DNA of 64,000 bases. It comes from JAAZCI01 sp046462535 (GTDB lineage: Bacteria > Pseudomonadota > Gammaproteobacteria > Cardiobacteriales > Wohlfahrtiimonadaceae). The stretch lies in contig JBKGVF010000018.1 in NCBI GenBank assembly GCA_046462535.1, forward strand, positions 111,881 through 175,880, in the 5' to 3' direction. The notes under the pieces were generated by a model. The model made no database searches. It had not been told where the DNA came from and saw nothing but the letters and a program-made list of their open reading frames with translations. Below are positions 19,856 through 27,922 of this stretch, one piece after another. Position numbers and translations under genes: made by a program. Every line of letters begins with the position of its first letter. Within the stretch, counting starts at the first letter, position 1.

Positions 19856-21157
19856 CTAAATATAGGATTTAAAATAGAACTCTGCCTCTGGAAGATCCTT
19901 TATCAGGCGCATAAGCTTATGTTTATCAATATAGAGAGATAACTTAAATGCGCCATCATCAGTATACTCCTCTGCAGTAACTGCATCTAAATTAAACAGC
20001 TCACCCCGAAGACGCCCCTCTTTAGGGGGTAGTAGTAGCTCAATCTCTAAGTGGTTTCGTTGAAAAAAGGAGCCTATCGCTTGATGCAACAGATCGATAC
20101 CTAACCCCTTCTCCACTGAAAGCCAGACGCTCTCAGCCACCCCCTCATCGTTATAGATAATATCGGGACGCAATGCCTCATCAAGATCGATCTTATTAAA
20201 GACTTTAATTCGTGGCACCTTCTCAGCGCCGATGCTCTCTAAGACCCGCTCCACTTCACGCATCTTTAACTCCCTCTCAGAATCAACAACATCTATCACC
20301 TCTAAGAGAAGATCTGCTTCGGTAGCAATCTGTAATGTTGAGTGGAATGCTTTCACTAAATCGTGGGGTAGCTTTGAGATAAAGCCAACAGTATCTACCA
20401 AAATAGAGCGCCCAACATGCTCCACCTCTAATGCTCGATGGGTAGGATCAAGCGTAGCAAAAAGCTTATCTTGAGCGTAGACATCTGCATCTGTCAGGGC
20501 ATTGAAGAGAGTGGATTTACCAGCATTGGTATATCCTACAAGCGCAATGGTGGAGACATCATTTCGTTGACGTGCTACTCGCCCTTGATGCCGCATCTTC
20601 TCAACACTCTCAAGACGCTTCTCTAGCTGCTTAATCCGAGAGCCAATCAGACGTCGATCCATCTCAAGCTGTGTCTCTCCTGGCCCCCGCAGACCAACAG
20701 CACCCCCTCGCTGCTGCTCTAAGTTGCTATGCATTCGCACTAAGCGAGTTGAGAGACGAGTTAGCTGGGCTAGCTCTACTTGTAATTTACCCTCAAAACT
20801 TTGAGCTCGCTGAGCAAAGATATCTAATATTAAGCCTGTCCGATCTACAACACGACAGTGGCAAAGATTCTCTAAATTTCGACTCTGACTGGGCGTTAAA
20901 TCATGATTAATAATAATGACATTTGCATCATGCAAGGTAACGGCATCCCGCACCTCTTCTGCTTTTCCACTACCTAAAAAGTAACGAAAATCAGGACGGT
21001 CTCGCCGTCCTGTAATAAAATCGAGCTCCGTAACATCAGCTGATCGCACCAACTCACGAAACTCTTCAAAATCACCCGATTCAGTATCGGGCATCTCCAT
21101 GGCGACTAAAATTGCTCTATCACCACTCCACTCTCTAGAATCACTGCTCTTTATAAT
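19856..21157 (-). CDS. hflX: Ribosome-splitting GTPase HflX, probable ATT start
   Basis: HflX is a GTPase that binds and splits stalled or stressed ribosomes. The N-terminal domain is followed by a glycine-rich linker (GAVGLRGPGETQLEMDRR) and the G domain with G1 VGYTNAGKST, G3 DTVGFI and G4 NKID. The first ATG (21100) would remove the conserved first strand. Upstream codons in frame read GDRAILVAMEMPD, which matches the family start (GERALLVHLD). No ATG, GTG or TTG precedes them before the in-frame stop. GAGGAAG (21164-21170) sits six bases before an ATT at 21155-21157, with an ATA next to it. I therefore propose an ATT (or ATA) start, giving 433 residues. It follows hfq by 26 bases. Confidence 0.9.
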   Translation of the reverse strand: MIKSSDSREWSGDRAILVAMEMPDTESGDFEEFRELVRSADVTELDFITGRRDRPDFRYFLGSGKAEEVRDAVTLHDANVIIINHDLTPSQSRNLENLCHCRVVDRTGLILDIFAQRAQSFEGKLQVELAQLTRLSTRLVRMHSNLEQQRGGAVGLRGPGETQLEMDRRLIGSRIKQLEKRLESVEKMRHQGRVARQRNDVSTIALVGYTNAGKSTLFNALTDADVYAQDKLFATLDPTHRALEVEHVGRSILVDTVGFISKLPHDLVKAFHSTLQIATEADLLLEVIDVVDSERELKMREVERVLESIGAEKVPRIKVFNKIDLDEALRPDIIYNDEGVAESVWLSVEKGLGIDLLHQAIGSFFQRNHLEIELLLPPKEGRLRGELFNLDAVTAEEYTDDGAFKLSLYIDKHKLMRLIKDLPEAEFYFKSYI

Positions 21158-21183
21158 TGGACACTTCCTCTACATTCAATATG

Positions 21184-21429
21184 CTACTCATTAGCATCAT
21201 CATCGTTACTGCCACTCTTAATATCGATAGCTCGCGCAGGAACAATAGTCGAAACCGCATGTTTATAGATCATTTGGCTCACATTCGAGCGAAGCAAGAT
21301 CACAAATTGATCAAACGACTCAATTTGACCCTGTAATTTAATCCCATTCATTAAGAAGATGGAGACAGGAACGCGCTCTTTACGCAGCGCATTGAGAAAG
21401 GGTTCTTGTAACGATTGCATTTTTGCCAT
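21184..21429 (-). CDS. hfq: RNA chaperone Hfq
   Basis: This is a ring-shaped hexameric RNA chaperone that pairs small RNAs with mRNAs. It has 81 residues. The start [20 protein letters not shown], the Sm1 region ([19 protein letters not shown]) and the Sm2 motif [12 protein letters not shown] are all typical. The C-terminal tail is short (about 15 residues) and acidic (NDDDANE), shorter than in E. coli (102 residues). AGAAGG lies about nine bases before the ATG. It begins the hfq-hflX-hflK-hflC-purA run. miaA, its usual upstream neighbour, is absent; a divergent HAD phosphatase gene is there instead. Confidence 0.97.
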   Translation of the reverse strand: MAKMQSLQEPFLNALRKERVPVSIFLMNGIKLQGQIESFDQFVILLRSNVSQMIYKHAVSTIVPARAIDIKSGSNDDDANE

Positions 21430-21534
21430 TTAAATCTACCTTCTAATATTTATATTTATTGCGCATTACCAATATGACCAGGCTTGCTCACTTTATGTTT
21501 ACAGATATTATCACTTAATAACCGATAATGTAAT

Positions 21535-21564
21535 ATTATAATTCACCTTAAGGGCTGCAAGCAA
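21535..21564 (-). promoter_or_regulatory. Sigma70-type promoter upstream of hfq
   Basis: On the minus strand TTGCTT (21559-21564) is followed after 18 bases by a perfect TATAAT (21535-21540). It lies about 105 bases before the hfq start, giving a leader of roughly 100 bases. It is the best promoter match in the 274-base gap between hfq and the divergent HAD gene. Confidence 0.6.
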
Positions 21565-21703
21565 AGTCTGTTAGGAGCTTAATTATTAATTTTAAAAGTG
21601 ACTATAATACGGATTATTAATTAATTCGCCATTAGCTTGGCATCTCTTTGATACAATCTATCCACTTTTCACTTCTTATAATATTCGAATATTGTGATCT
21701 ATT

Positions 21704-22504
21704 ATGCCTTATAAAGCGATTTTTCTTGATCTTGATGGAACCGCTCTCTGTGACAACCATCAGCTCTGTCCCGATCTACTCCCTATTATTGCCCAACTTA
21801 AGGAGCGTAATGTGGAGGTTGTCTTTAGTACCGGACGCAGCTTCGCAAGCTCGAAGCAGTATGCCGATGCTGTCGGCGGCACTCGCTATATTATCAATTA
21901 TAATGGTGCTTATGTCTTCGACTTTCATAATGAGCAAATATTAACCCAATCAGTACTACCTCAAAAGGTTGTAGAACAGACCCAAATATTTGCCCAGAGG
22001 TTCGCTCTTGATCCGATCTACTTTCACAACGATACTCTCTACAGTTACGATGAGGGCTTACCTAACGATATCTATGAAGGGGAGCAGTTTGTTCAATTAA
22101 CTGCAGAGACCAACTGGTCGAAAAAAACATTCACAAAAACACTCTTTATCGCCCCAAAAGAGGAGATCTTCCATCTGCGACAAAGGGCTATTGAATTCTT
22201 CCCCAATGCCACTATTGTCACCTCTGCTGATAATTACCTGGAGATTATGCCGCTTAATGTTGATAAGTCTCTTGGTGTAAAAGCAGTACTGCAGGCTCTT
22301 AATCTCACACCTGCCGATGCCATTGCTTTTGGCAATCAACTCAATGATCTTGCTATGCTCAAAGCGGTTGATCAGGGCTTTATTGTAGAGAATGCTCCAC
22401 CACTACTCAAAGAGAAGATCCCCTCCACCCACCATCTTGGCGATAATAATCGAGCTGCGGTAGCCCGTAAACTTGATCAAATTTTTCAACTTAACTACTT
22501 CTAA
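21704..22504 (+). CDS. HAD-superfamily (Cof-type) sugar-phosphate phosphatase
   Basis: This is a cytoplasmic phosphatase of the HAD Cof/YidA branch. It has 266 residues, with motif I DLDGTALCDN (about 9-18), motif II STGRSF (about 40-45), motif III Lys in the VDKSLGVKAVL segment (about 187-197) and motif IV AFGNQLNDLAML (about 207-218). Family members hydrolyse sugar phosphates, FMN or pyridoxal phosphate; the substrate here cannot be read from the sequence. Motif IV has GNQLND where GDXXND is usual, a mild substitution of the first Asp. It is divergent from hfq, with pgpB 22 bases downstream. Confidence 0.82.
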   Translation: MPYKAIFLDLDGTALCDNHQLCPDLLPIIAQLKERNVEVVFSTGRSFASSKQYADAVGGTRYIINYNGAYVFDFHNEQILTQSVLPQKVVEQTQIFAQRFALDPIYFHNDTLYSYDEGLPNDIYEGEQFVQLTAETNWSKKTFTKTLFIAPKEEIFHLRQRAIEFFPNATIVTSADNYLEIMPLNVDKSLGVKAVLQALNLTPADAIAFGNQLNDLAMLKAVDQGFIVENAPPLLKEKIPSTHHLGDNNRAAVARKLDQIFQLNYF

Positions 22505-22526
22505 ATAGCAAAAAGAGCAATTAATT

Positions 22527-23351
22527 ATGACACAATCGACTCAAAACTCAGCCCCCATCACCATCAATAATCTTTGGCGTACTTCCGCTCTTGGGCTACT
22601 CCTTCTACTTATCCCCCTTATCAGCTGGATGACTCAGTGGCAGTGGCGTGGTGATACCCCTTATACCCCTTTCGATTATATCCTCTATCTCTTAACAGAG
22701 AGTGGTTCTGCCCCCTACTTAGCACTCATCACCTCTTTCCTATTAGCTACGCTCCTCTCTCTTCTAGTACGTAAGCATCTACACTGGCTCATGGTTTTTG
22801 GTATAGTCTTTCTTCTCCATGGCTCAACACAGGTCATTAAAAGTGGGATAAAATTTCTCTCTCAAGAGCCTCGCCCCTATATGGGTTACTTAGTAGAGGT
22901 GGAGCCTAATCTACTACACAACTTCTATACCGAATCCCGCGCAGAGCGAAAAGCGCAAATCCACTCCCTCTTTACCTCTCAACCAGCCCTAAGTAACGAG
23001 ACCCCATCGTGGCTACAAAAGCATTGGGCTAATGAGACAGGATACTCCTTTCCTTCTGGACACACGATCTTTTCAGCCGCATGGCTCTACCTATTCTTAG
23101 CTCTCTACCGTCTCTACCCAACTCCTGTATTTAAGTGGTGTAGTGGGATTGTGGCTCTCTGGGCGACCCTAATGTTGATTAGTCGACTCCGCTTAGGAAT
23201 GCATGCACCAATCGACCTCTTCGTTAGCACAGTGATTGCCTACCTATTAACCACACCAATTGTATGGCTGATACTAAAGAGTGCTCCTAAACGCCTCTTT
23301 GGAATTCAACTAATTCAACCGATAGATGTAAACAAAGAGGAGATCAAATAG
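22527..23351 (+). CDS. pgpB: PAP2-family phosphatase PgpB (PG-phosphate/undecaprenyl-PP phosphatase)
   Basis: This is an inner-membrane lipid phosphatase that acts on phosphatidylglycerol phosphate and undecaprenyl diphosphate on the periplasmic side. It has 274 residues and about six membrane helices. The PAP2 motifs are KFLSQEPRP (about 111-119), PSGHT (about 176-180) and SRLRLGMHAPID (about 231-242), with the catalytic His in the last two. The large loop between motifs 1 and 2, with YTESRAERKAQI and LQKHWANETGYSFPSGH, is characteristic of E. coli PgpB. It ends one base before the yaaA ATG. pgpA lies three genes on, so both PG-phosphate phosphatases are in one cluster. Confidence 0.88.
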   Translation: MTQSTQNSAPITINNLWRTSALGLLLLLIPLISWMTQWQWRGDTPYTPFDYILYLLTESGSAPYLALITSFLLATLLSLLVRKHLHWLMVFGIVFLLHGSTQVIKSGIKFLSQEPRPYMGYLVEVEPNLLHNFYTESRAERKAQIHSLFTSQPALSNETPSWLQKHWANETGYSFPSGHTIFSAAWLYLFLALYRLYPTPVFKWCSGIVALWATLMLISRLRLGMHAPIDLFVSTVIAYLLTTPIVWLILKSAPKRLFGIQLIQPIDVNKEEIK

Positions 23352-23352
23352 T

Positions 23353-24132
23353 ATGTTATTTCTACTCTCACCTGCTAAATCGCTCAATGAGAAAGATCCC
23401 GCACCCCACCTAAAGCTTCGCGAACCGGAGCTCTTAGAAGAGAGTGCTCACCTCGTAAAAGCTCTACAGGAGCTATCTCAACAGGATCTAGAGGAGCTAA
23501 TGAAGATCTCTCCAAAACTTGCAGCTCTCAACTATCAGCGCTTTCAAGAGTATCAAACCCCCTTCACCCCCGAAAATGCTAAACCGGCTCTCTATCTCTT
23601 TAAAGGTGATGTCTATGCAGGGCTCGATGCTTATACGCTGAAGAAGCCATCAATTCACTATCTTGAAGAGCATCTTGCTATCTTATCGGGCCTCTATGGC
23701 GCCCTTCGCCCTCTTGATCTTATTCAACCCTACCGACTTGAGATGGGAACCCGTTTTGCAACACAAAGGGGGGATAACCTGTACCAGTTTTGGGGGGACC
23801 AGGTGACCACACTCCTCAATCGCTGGATTGAGGAGCACAACATCTCTACTATTGTTAATTTAGCATCTAATGAGTACTTTAGAGTCCTTGATCCAAAAAA
23901 GCTTATCTGCCCAATTATTACCCCAATATTTAAGGATCTGAATAAGAAGGGGGAGTATCGTGTTATCAGCTTCTATGCTAAAAAAGCCCGTGGCATGATG
24001 GTGCGCTTTGCAGCCGTCAATCAGCTTCAAGCGGTCGATGAACTAAAGAACTTCAATTATGAGGGCTACCAATACCATAAAGGCGATAGCGAGAGTGAAC
24101 TCCTCTTTCTTCGCGATCCTAATCATAAGTAA
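23353..24132 (+). CDS. yaaA: Peroxide stress protein YaaA (UPF0246)
   Basis: This is a DNA-binding protein of the YaaA family that in E. coli lowers free iron damage under peroxide stress. It has 259 residues (E. coli 258). The start LFLLSPAKSLNE, YKGDVY-like LFKGDVYAGLDA (about 74-85), LSGLYGALRPLDLIQPYRLEM (first 20 residues typical, about 112) and the C-terminal KKARGMM and FNYEGYQY segments fit the family. The ATG follows the pgpB stop after one base, so translation is probably coupled. No OxyR site could be assigned by eye. Confidence 0.92.
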   Translation: MLFLLSPAKSLNEKDPAPHLKLREPELLEESAHLVKALQELSQQDLEELMKISPKLAALNYQRFQEYQTPFTPENAKPALYLFKGDVYAGLDAYTLKKPSIHYLEEHLAILSGLYGALRPLDLIQPYRLEMGTRFATQRGDNLYQFWGDQVTTLLNRWIEEHNISTIVNLASNEYFRVLDPKKLICPIITPIFKDLNKKGEYRVISFYAKKARGMMVRFAAVNQLQAVDELKNFNYEGYQYHKGDSESELLFLRDPNHK

Positions 24133-24156
24133 CTTGAAATAGAAGGAAGTAAGTTA

Positions 24157-24699
24157 ATGACACAATCTGTAGATAATCTTCTCTGGATTGATTTAGAGAT
24201 GACCGGCCTCGATGAGGAGATCCACCATATCATTGAGATCGCTTCAATTGTAACGGATAAAGAGCTCAACATTCTGGCAGAAGGGCCCAATTTAGCCATT
24301 CATCAACCAGACTCTATCTTAGCTTTAATGGATGAGTGGTGCCAAACGACCCACGGTAACTCAGGCCTTACCAAGCGTGTGCAAGAGAGCACCATCTCAC
24401 TGGAAGAGGCAGAGAGAGCAACACTCGAATTTGCCAAAAGATGGATTCCCGAAGCTACCTCTCCCCTCTGTGGCAATAGCATTGGCACTGATCGCCGCTT
24501 CTTAAAAAAGTATATGCCAACCATTGAGAGGTTTTGTCACTACCGCAGCATAGATGTCAGCACAATCAAGGAGTTAATACAACGCTGGGCGCCTGAACCA
24601 AAACTCTATACTAAGCAGAATACCCATCGTGCCCTTGATGATATTCGTGAGTCGATCGCAGAGCTCGCTTTCTATCGCCAACATTACTTCACCCTCTAA
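24157..24699 (+). CDS. orn: Oligoribonuclease
   Basis: This is a 3'-5' exonuclease that degrades two- to five-nucleotide RNAs, including pGpG from c-di-GMP breakdown. It is essential in many gammaproteobacteria. It has 180 residues (E. coli 181). The DEDDh residues are seen in [10 protein letters not shown] (Asp and Glu, about 10-19), [11 protein letters not shown] (Asp, about 108-118) and [11 protein letters not shown] (His and Asp, about 156-166). An AGAAGGAAG site precedes the ATG. pgpA follows after ten bases. Confidence 0.96.
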   Translation: MTQSVDNLLWIDLEMTGLDEEIHHIIEIASIVTDKELNILAEGPNLAIHQPDSILALMDEWCQTTHGNSGLTKRVQESTISLEEAERATLEFAKRWIPEATSPLCGNSIGTDRRFLKKYMPTIERFCHYRSIDVSTIKELIQRWAPEPKLYTKQNTHRALDDIRESIAELAFYRQHYFTL

Positions 24700-24709
24700 T
24701 AGGTATTTT

Positions 24710-25186
24710 ATGACAGATTCTCCCCCAAAAATAGGTCTAAAGACCCCTGCTCAGCTCTTTGCCTCTGGTTTTGGAGCAGGATGTGCACCCTTTGCCCCTG
24801 GAACATTTGGCACGATCATGGCCATCCCCTTTTGGTGGCTCTTAACCTTTCTCCCCCTTCCTCTCTATCTACTGCTACTTCTTGTTAGCATCATAGTGGG
24901 AGTGAAGATTTGTGGAAAAGCGGCAAGAGAACTAGGAGTACATGATCATAGTGGAATCGTTTGGGATGAGTTTGTTGGCTTCTGGATCACTATGATTGCT
25001 ATCCCCCCAAGTATCATCAATCTCTTCTTAGGGTTCCTACTCTTTCGCCTCTTCGATATTATCAAACCATGGCCAATCCGCTTAATTGATAGAAAGGTTG
25101 GAGGTGGCATCGGTATTATGTTGGATGATATTATTGCAGGCCTCTTTGCGCTCCTCTCTCTACACCTAATTCTTGCCCTTTGGTAA
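24710..25186 (+). CDS. pgpA: Phosphatidylglycerophosphatase A
   Basis: It removes the phosphate from phosphatidylglycerol phosphate to make phosphatidylglycerol, the substrate later used by cardiolipin synthase. It has 158 residues (E. coli 172). Motifs are FGAGCAPFAPGTFGT (about 18-32), the Mg2+/catalytic Asp region HDHSGIVWDEFVGFW (about 77-91) and LFDIIKPWPIR (about 115-125), followed by GGIGIMLDDIIAG. There are about four membrane segments. The ATG at 24710 directly follows orn; longer in-frame extensions would overlap orn heavily and are rejected. The site AGGT before it is weak. Confidence 0.92.
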   Translation: MTDSPPKIGLKTPAQLFASGFGAGCAPFAPGTFGTIMAIPFWWLLTFLPLPLYLLLLLVSIIVGVKICGKAARELGVHDHSGIVWDEFVGFWITMIAIPPSIINLFLGFLLFRLFDIIKPWPIRLIDRKVGGGIGIMLDDIIAGLFALLSLHLILALW

Positions 25187-25213
25187 TAATGATCTAAGTA
25201 AGCCCATATTGAG

Positions 25214-25834
25214 ATGAAACAATCACTAATTAATGTTCTTAAACAATCACTACAGCAGGAGTTGCGACGCAAGCGGATGAATCTTCCAATCATTGTGCTC
25301 CTGCTTCTTGCGCTTGCTGCAAGCTTCTACCTCTTCGATACCTCTGCTGAATCCACAACTAATACCAGATCAGCCCCCTCCTCATTATCATATAAAAAGG
25401 GGGATCGGCTTACCCAATGCACCATGAAGCGTCTAAGTGATGGCGATAGTTTTCGCGCTCTTTGCCTTCCGAAGAAGGGACAAACCTACCAAGAGGTGCA
25501 TATCCGCATCTTTGGTATCGATGCCCCTGAAATGGGGCAGAAGCCATGGGGAGAGCGCTCAAAGAGAGCTTTTCAATCATTAGTAGGTGAAGGGGTCTTC
25601 TCCCTAGAGGTACAAGATATTGATCGTTACCGCAGAGTTGTTGCTAAAGTCTATAAGGAAGGGAGAGATCTAGGACTTGAGATGGTGAAGCTAGGAGAGG
25701 CTGTAGTCTACCACCAATATAACCGTGATCCTGAGTATCTCGAGGCAGAAAAGAGGGCGCAAACTAAAGGATTGGGGATATGGAGCAGACCCGGTCATCA
25801 CCAAGATCCTGCCGGCTGGCGACGACTCAATTAA
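25214..25834 (+). CDS. Membrane-anchored staphylococcal-nuclease-like (SNase) protein
   Basis: This is a 206-residue protein with an N-terminal membrane segment (about 24-42) and an SNase/thermonuclease domain (about 65-200). Catalytic positions known for the family appear as Arg in HIRIFGIDAPE, Glu in GERSKRAFQSL and Arg in DRYRRVVAKVY. The C-terminal KGLGIWSRPGHHQDPAGWRR fits secreted SNase domains. It would be a calcium-dependent nuclease facing the periplasm, but its role is unknown. A later in-frame ATG near residue 22 would still leave a signal-like segment. A weak hairpin follows. Confidence 0.8.
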   Translation: MKQSLINVLKQSLQQELRRKRMNLPIIVLLLLALAASFYLFDTSAESTTNTRSAPSSLSYKKGDRLTQCTMKRLSDGDSFRALCLPKKGQTYQEVHIRIFGIDAPEMGQKPWGERSKRAFQSLVGEGVFSLEVQDIDRYRRVVAKVYKEGRDLGLEMVKLGEAVVYHQYNRDPEYLEAEKRAQTKGLGIWSRPGHHQDPAGWRRLN

Positions 25835-25835
25835 G

Positions 25836-25864
25836 AATTTGACTGGATTTTTCTCAGTCAAATT
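25836..25864 (+). terminator. Weak hairpin after the SNase gene
   Basis: AATTTGACTG pairs with CAGTCAAATT over a nine-base T-rich loop directly after the stop codon. Only TTGTTACC follows, so it is at best an inefficient terminator. Confidence 0.4.
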
Positions 25865-25957
25865 TGTTACCCTATGGGCTTGATTTTATGCTGCACAACC
25901 CAATTTGGCATAGCCCTAATGGGGGGTGGTTACTGATAGGATACCGGATAAAGAGAT

Positions 25958-26614
25958 GTGACAATGAAGGAATTTTTAATGAGAATACGGCGCTGGATTG
26001 ATGAGCAGAAAGAGCACTCGGCAGTGACATTAGCCCATGGCGAATCCCCCCTACTCTACCGCCATACCCATTGGTGGATCTTCATCTTTCCTCTCATAAT
26101 TCTACTATTAGGATTTTACCTCTGGATTAAGGCCCGTAGTCGTGGATACTTTACTCTTGAATTTCTCCTCTATCTACCGGCAGAGCGTCCAAGCTTTATC
26201 CCCCAAGAGGTCTATAAATACCTACTTATCGCTATGGATGAGTTTCGAAATCTTCTGCCCGATACGATCAGTAATTTTATTATTAATACCCGCTTTACCC
26301 CGTTAAAGTGGCTTAGCCAGCTGGTGATGCTCTATGGGCTCTATCGTCTAATCCGCTCCTTTATTATCTTTGTAACAACCAAGATAACCTTAACTAATGA
26401 GCGGCTAATGATAATCACAGGGTTTTTCCGCCCCACTTCAATTGATCTGCCACTCTCCCAACTTGCCCTTTTACAAGAGAAAAATAGCCTCATCACCCGC
26501 TATTTAAATGTCAGCACGCTCCAGATCCAAACAACGGGGGGATTTGTTGCAACCCTCCCTGCCATTGAGGGAGCCTCTCTTCTACGACAGCGTATTATCG
26601 AACTTAAAGAGTAA
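25958..26614 (+). CDS. Membrane protein with bacterial PH (YdbS-like) domain
   Basis: This is a 218-residue protein. It begins with a basic amphipathic stretch (residues 1-20) and has membrane segments at about 44-62 and 115-145. A C-terminal bPH_2-type domain follows (about 140-205: TTKITLTNERLMIITGFF, then IDLPLSQLALLQ, then STLQIQTTGG). This layout matches small YdbS/YdbT-like membrane proteins of unknown function. The start has tandem candidate ATGs; the first at 25958 and one at 25964 are equally possible. It stands alone, with 123 bases before it and 181 bases after it. Confidence 0.7.
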   Translation: MTMKEFLMRIRRWIDEQKEHSAVTLAHGESPLLYRHTHWWIFIFPLIILLLGFYLWIKARSRGYFTLEFLLYLPAERPSFIPQEVYKYLLIAMDEFRNLLPDTISNFIINTRFTPLKWLSQLVMLYGLYRLIRSFIIFVTTKITLTNERLMIITGFFRPTSIDLPLSQLALLQEKNSLITRYLNVSTLQIQTTGGFVATLPAIEGASLLRQRIIELKE

Positions 26615-26701
26615 CTTATCAGCCCTCCTCTCCGTTAAAAATATGGAGGGGAAGATTTCCTCTTTTCGTGTAATTACTCTACAATAGGCTCATAAAAGAG
26701 A

Positions 26702-26750
26702 CCCTCTCCCACCTATCTTCCTATAGACTATCGGATGCTTATGGAGAGGG
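26702..26750. repeat. Inverted repeat in the gap before the MCE operon
   Basis: The 181-base gap 26615-26795 has two GC-rich pairings: CCTCTCC/GGAGGGG near 26617-26651 and a perfect eight-base pair CCCTCTCC/GGAGAGGG (26702-26709 with 26743-26750) over 33 bases. There is no T run. I see no convincing promoter or coding sequence in the gap. Confidence 0.35.
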
Positions 26751-26795
26751 CTATTTGGGGCTTTTCCGATACATTAATCAACTTACGGTTCAACT

Positions 26796-27920
26796 ATGAT
26801 CGCAATCGATGAATCGAGTCTCCACCTTTCTAAGGCATGGATACTCCCAAACTATGCCCATCTAAAAGGGCAACTTAATACCCTTGAGTTTAATAGATTG
26901 ACTCAAGGGAAAGTCACTATTGATGGCAGTGCAATAGAGCAATTTGATACCAATGGAGCGCTCTTAATTCAAACCCTAATCAAAAAGCTAAAACGCGCAG
27001 GATATAGCTACCAACTTTCAGGTTTTAAAGAGACCGACTATGACCTCATTCAATATATTATGGGGCTCGACTTTGAACCTGAAGCCTACTATCACGCCGA
27101 AATGGCCGCCGCTGAGGAGAAGCAAGAGTCCCTGCTGACAACCGTGGGAAAGAGAAGTGTCAATGGGATTAATGAGCAGATCACTTTTTTAGCTTTTTTC
27201 GGCCGTGTCGCCTTAGCTCTCTTTGGCAAACTCCTAAAGCCTTGGCAGATTCGTTGGACCCCTTTTTGGGCTAATCTACAGACGGCAGGAGTGATGGCTC
27301 TTCCCATTATTGGGTTACTCAACTTCTTAATCGGCTTGGTTATCACCTACCAAGGGGGAACCCTTCTTCAGATGTTTGGCATGAATATCTTCGCTGTCCA
27401 CCTTGTTACCATCTCAACATTAAGAGTGTTAGGCCCCCTTCTTACTGCAATCATCGTGGCTGGTAGAACAGGATCAGCCTATGCCGCTCAGATCGGCACT
27501 ATGGTAGTCAATGAGGAGGTTGATGCTCTAAAGACATTTGGTATCGATGAGATCGACCAACTTGTCATCCCTAAGGTGCTAGCCTTAATTGTAGCGCTCC
27601 CCTTTCTCACGCTCTTTGCGGATATGAGCGCTATTTTTGGTGGAATGGTCTACTCGACAATCTATCTCGATATCTCATTTTCAGAGTTTATTGAGCAGAT
27701 TCCACAAGTTGTAACCATCAACTCTTTAATGGTTAGCCTTATTCAAGCCCCTATCTTTGCTATTATTATTGTTTTAGTCGGCTGCTACCAAGGTTTCCGT
27801 GTCCGTGGGGGGGCCGATAGCGTTGGGACTCAAACAACTAAAGCGGTGGTACAAGCAATCTTCTTAGTGATCATCTTTGAGGCAATCTTCTCCATCATTA
27901 CTCGCAATATCCCGTTATAG
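26796..27920 (+). CDS. mlaE: MCE lipid transporter permease with fused N-terminal STAS domain (MlaE-like)
   Basis: This is the inner-membrane permease of an MCE-type phospholipid transporter. It has 374 residues. Residues about 10-100 form a STAS domain (KVTIDGSAIEQFDTNGALLI), equivalent to the separate MlaB subunit of E. coli. Residues about 125-374 form the YrbE/MlaE permease, with GRTGSAYAAQIGTMVVNEEV and the Asp/Leu-rich coupling helix EVDALKTFGIDEID. It begins the four-gene operon and abuts the ATPase gene by two bases. The ATG has no clear ribosome site, which is unusual for a first gene. Substrate and direction of transport are inferred from the family. Confidence 0.87.
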   Translation: MIAIDESSLHLSKAWILPNYAHLKGQLNTLEFNRLTQGKVTIDGSAIEQFDTNGALLIQTLIKKLKRAGYSYQLSGFKETDYDLIQYIMGLDFEPEAYYHAEMAAAEEKQESLLTTVGKRSVNGINEQITFLAFFGRVALALFGKLLKPWQIRWTPFWANLQTAGVMALPIIGLLNFLIGLVITYQGGTLLQMFGMNIFAVHLVTISTLRVLGPLLTAIIVAGRTGSAYAAQIGTMVVNEEVDALKTFGIDEIDQLVIPKVLALIVALPFLTLFADMSAIFGGMVYSTIYLDISFSEFIEQIPQVVTINSLMVSLIQAPIFAIIIVLVGCYQGFRVRGGADSVGTQTTKAVVQAIFLVIIFEAIFSIITRNIPL

Positions 27921-27922
27921 AG

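Noticed and set aside
21600..21703. Promoter TTGATA with TATAAT before the HAD phosphatase gene.
   Set aside because: The TATAAT at 21677-21682 is good, but the only -35 candidate is 22 bases away, too far for a normal sigma70 promoter.
25890..26000. A short plus-strand frame (36 codons) beginning at an ATG near 25888.
   Set aside because: It has no ribosome site and overlaps the start of the PH-domain gene in another frame.
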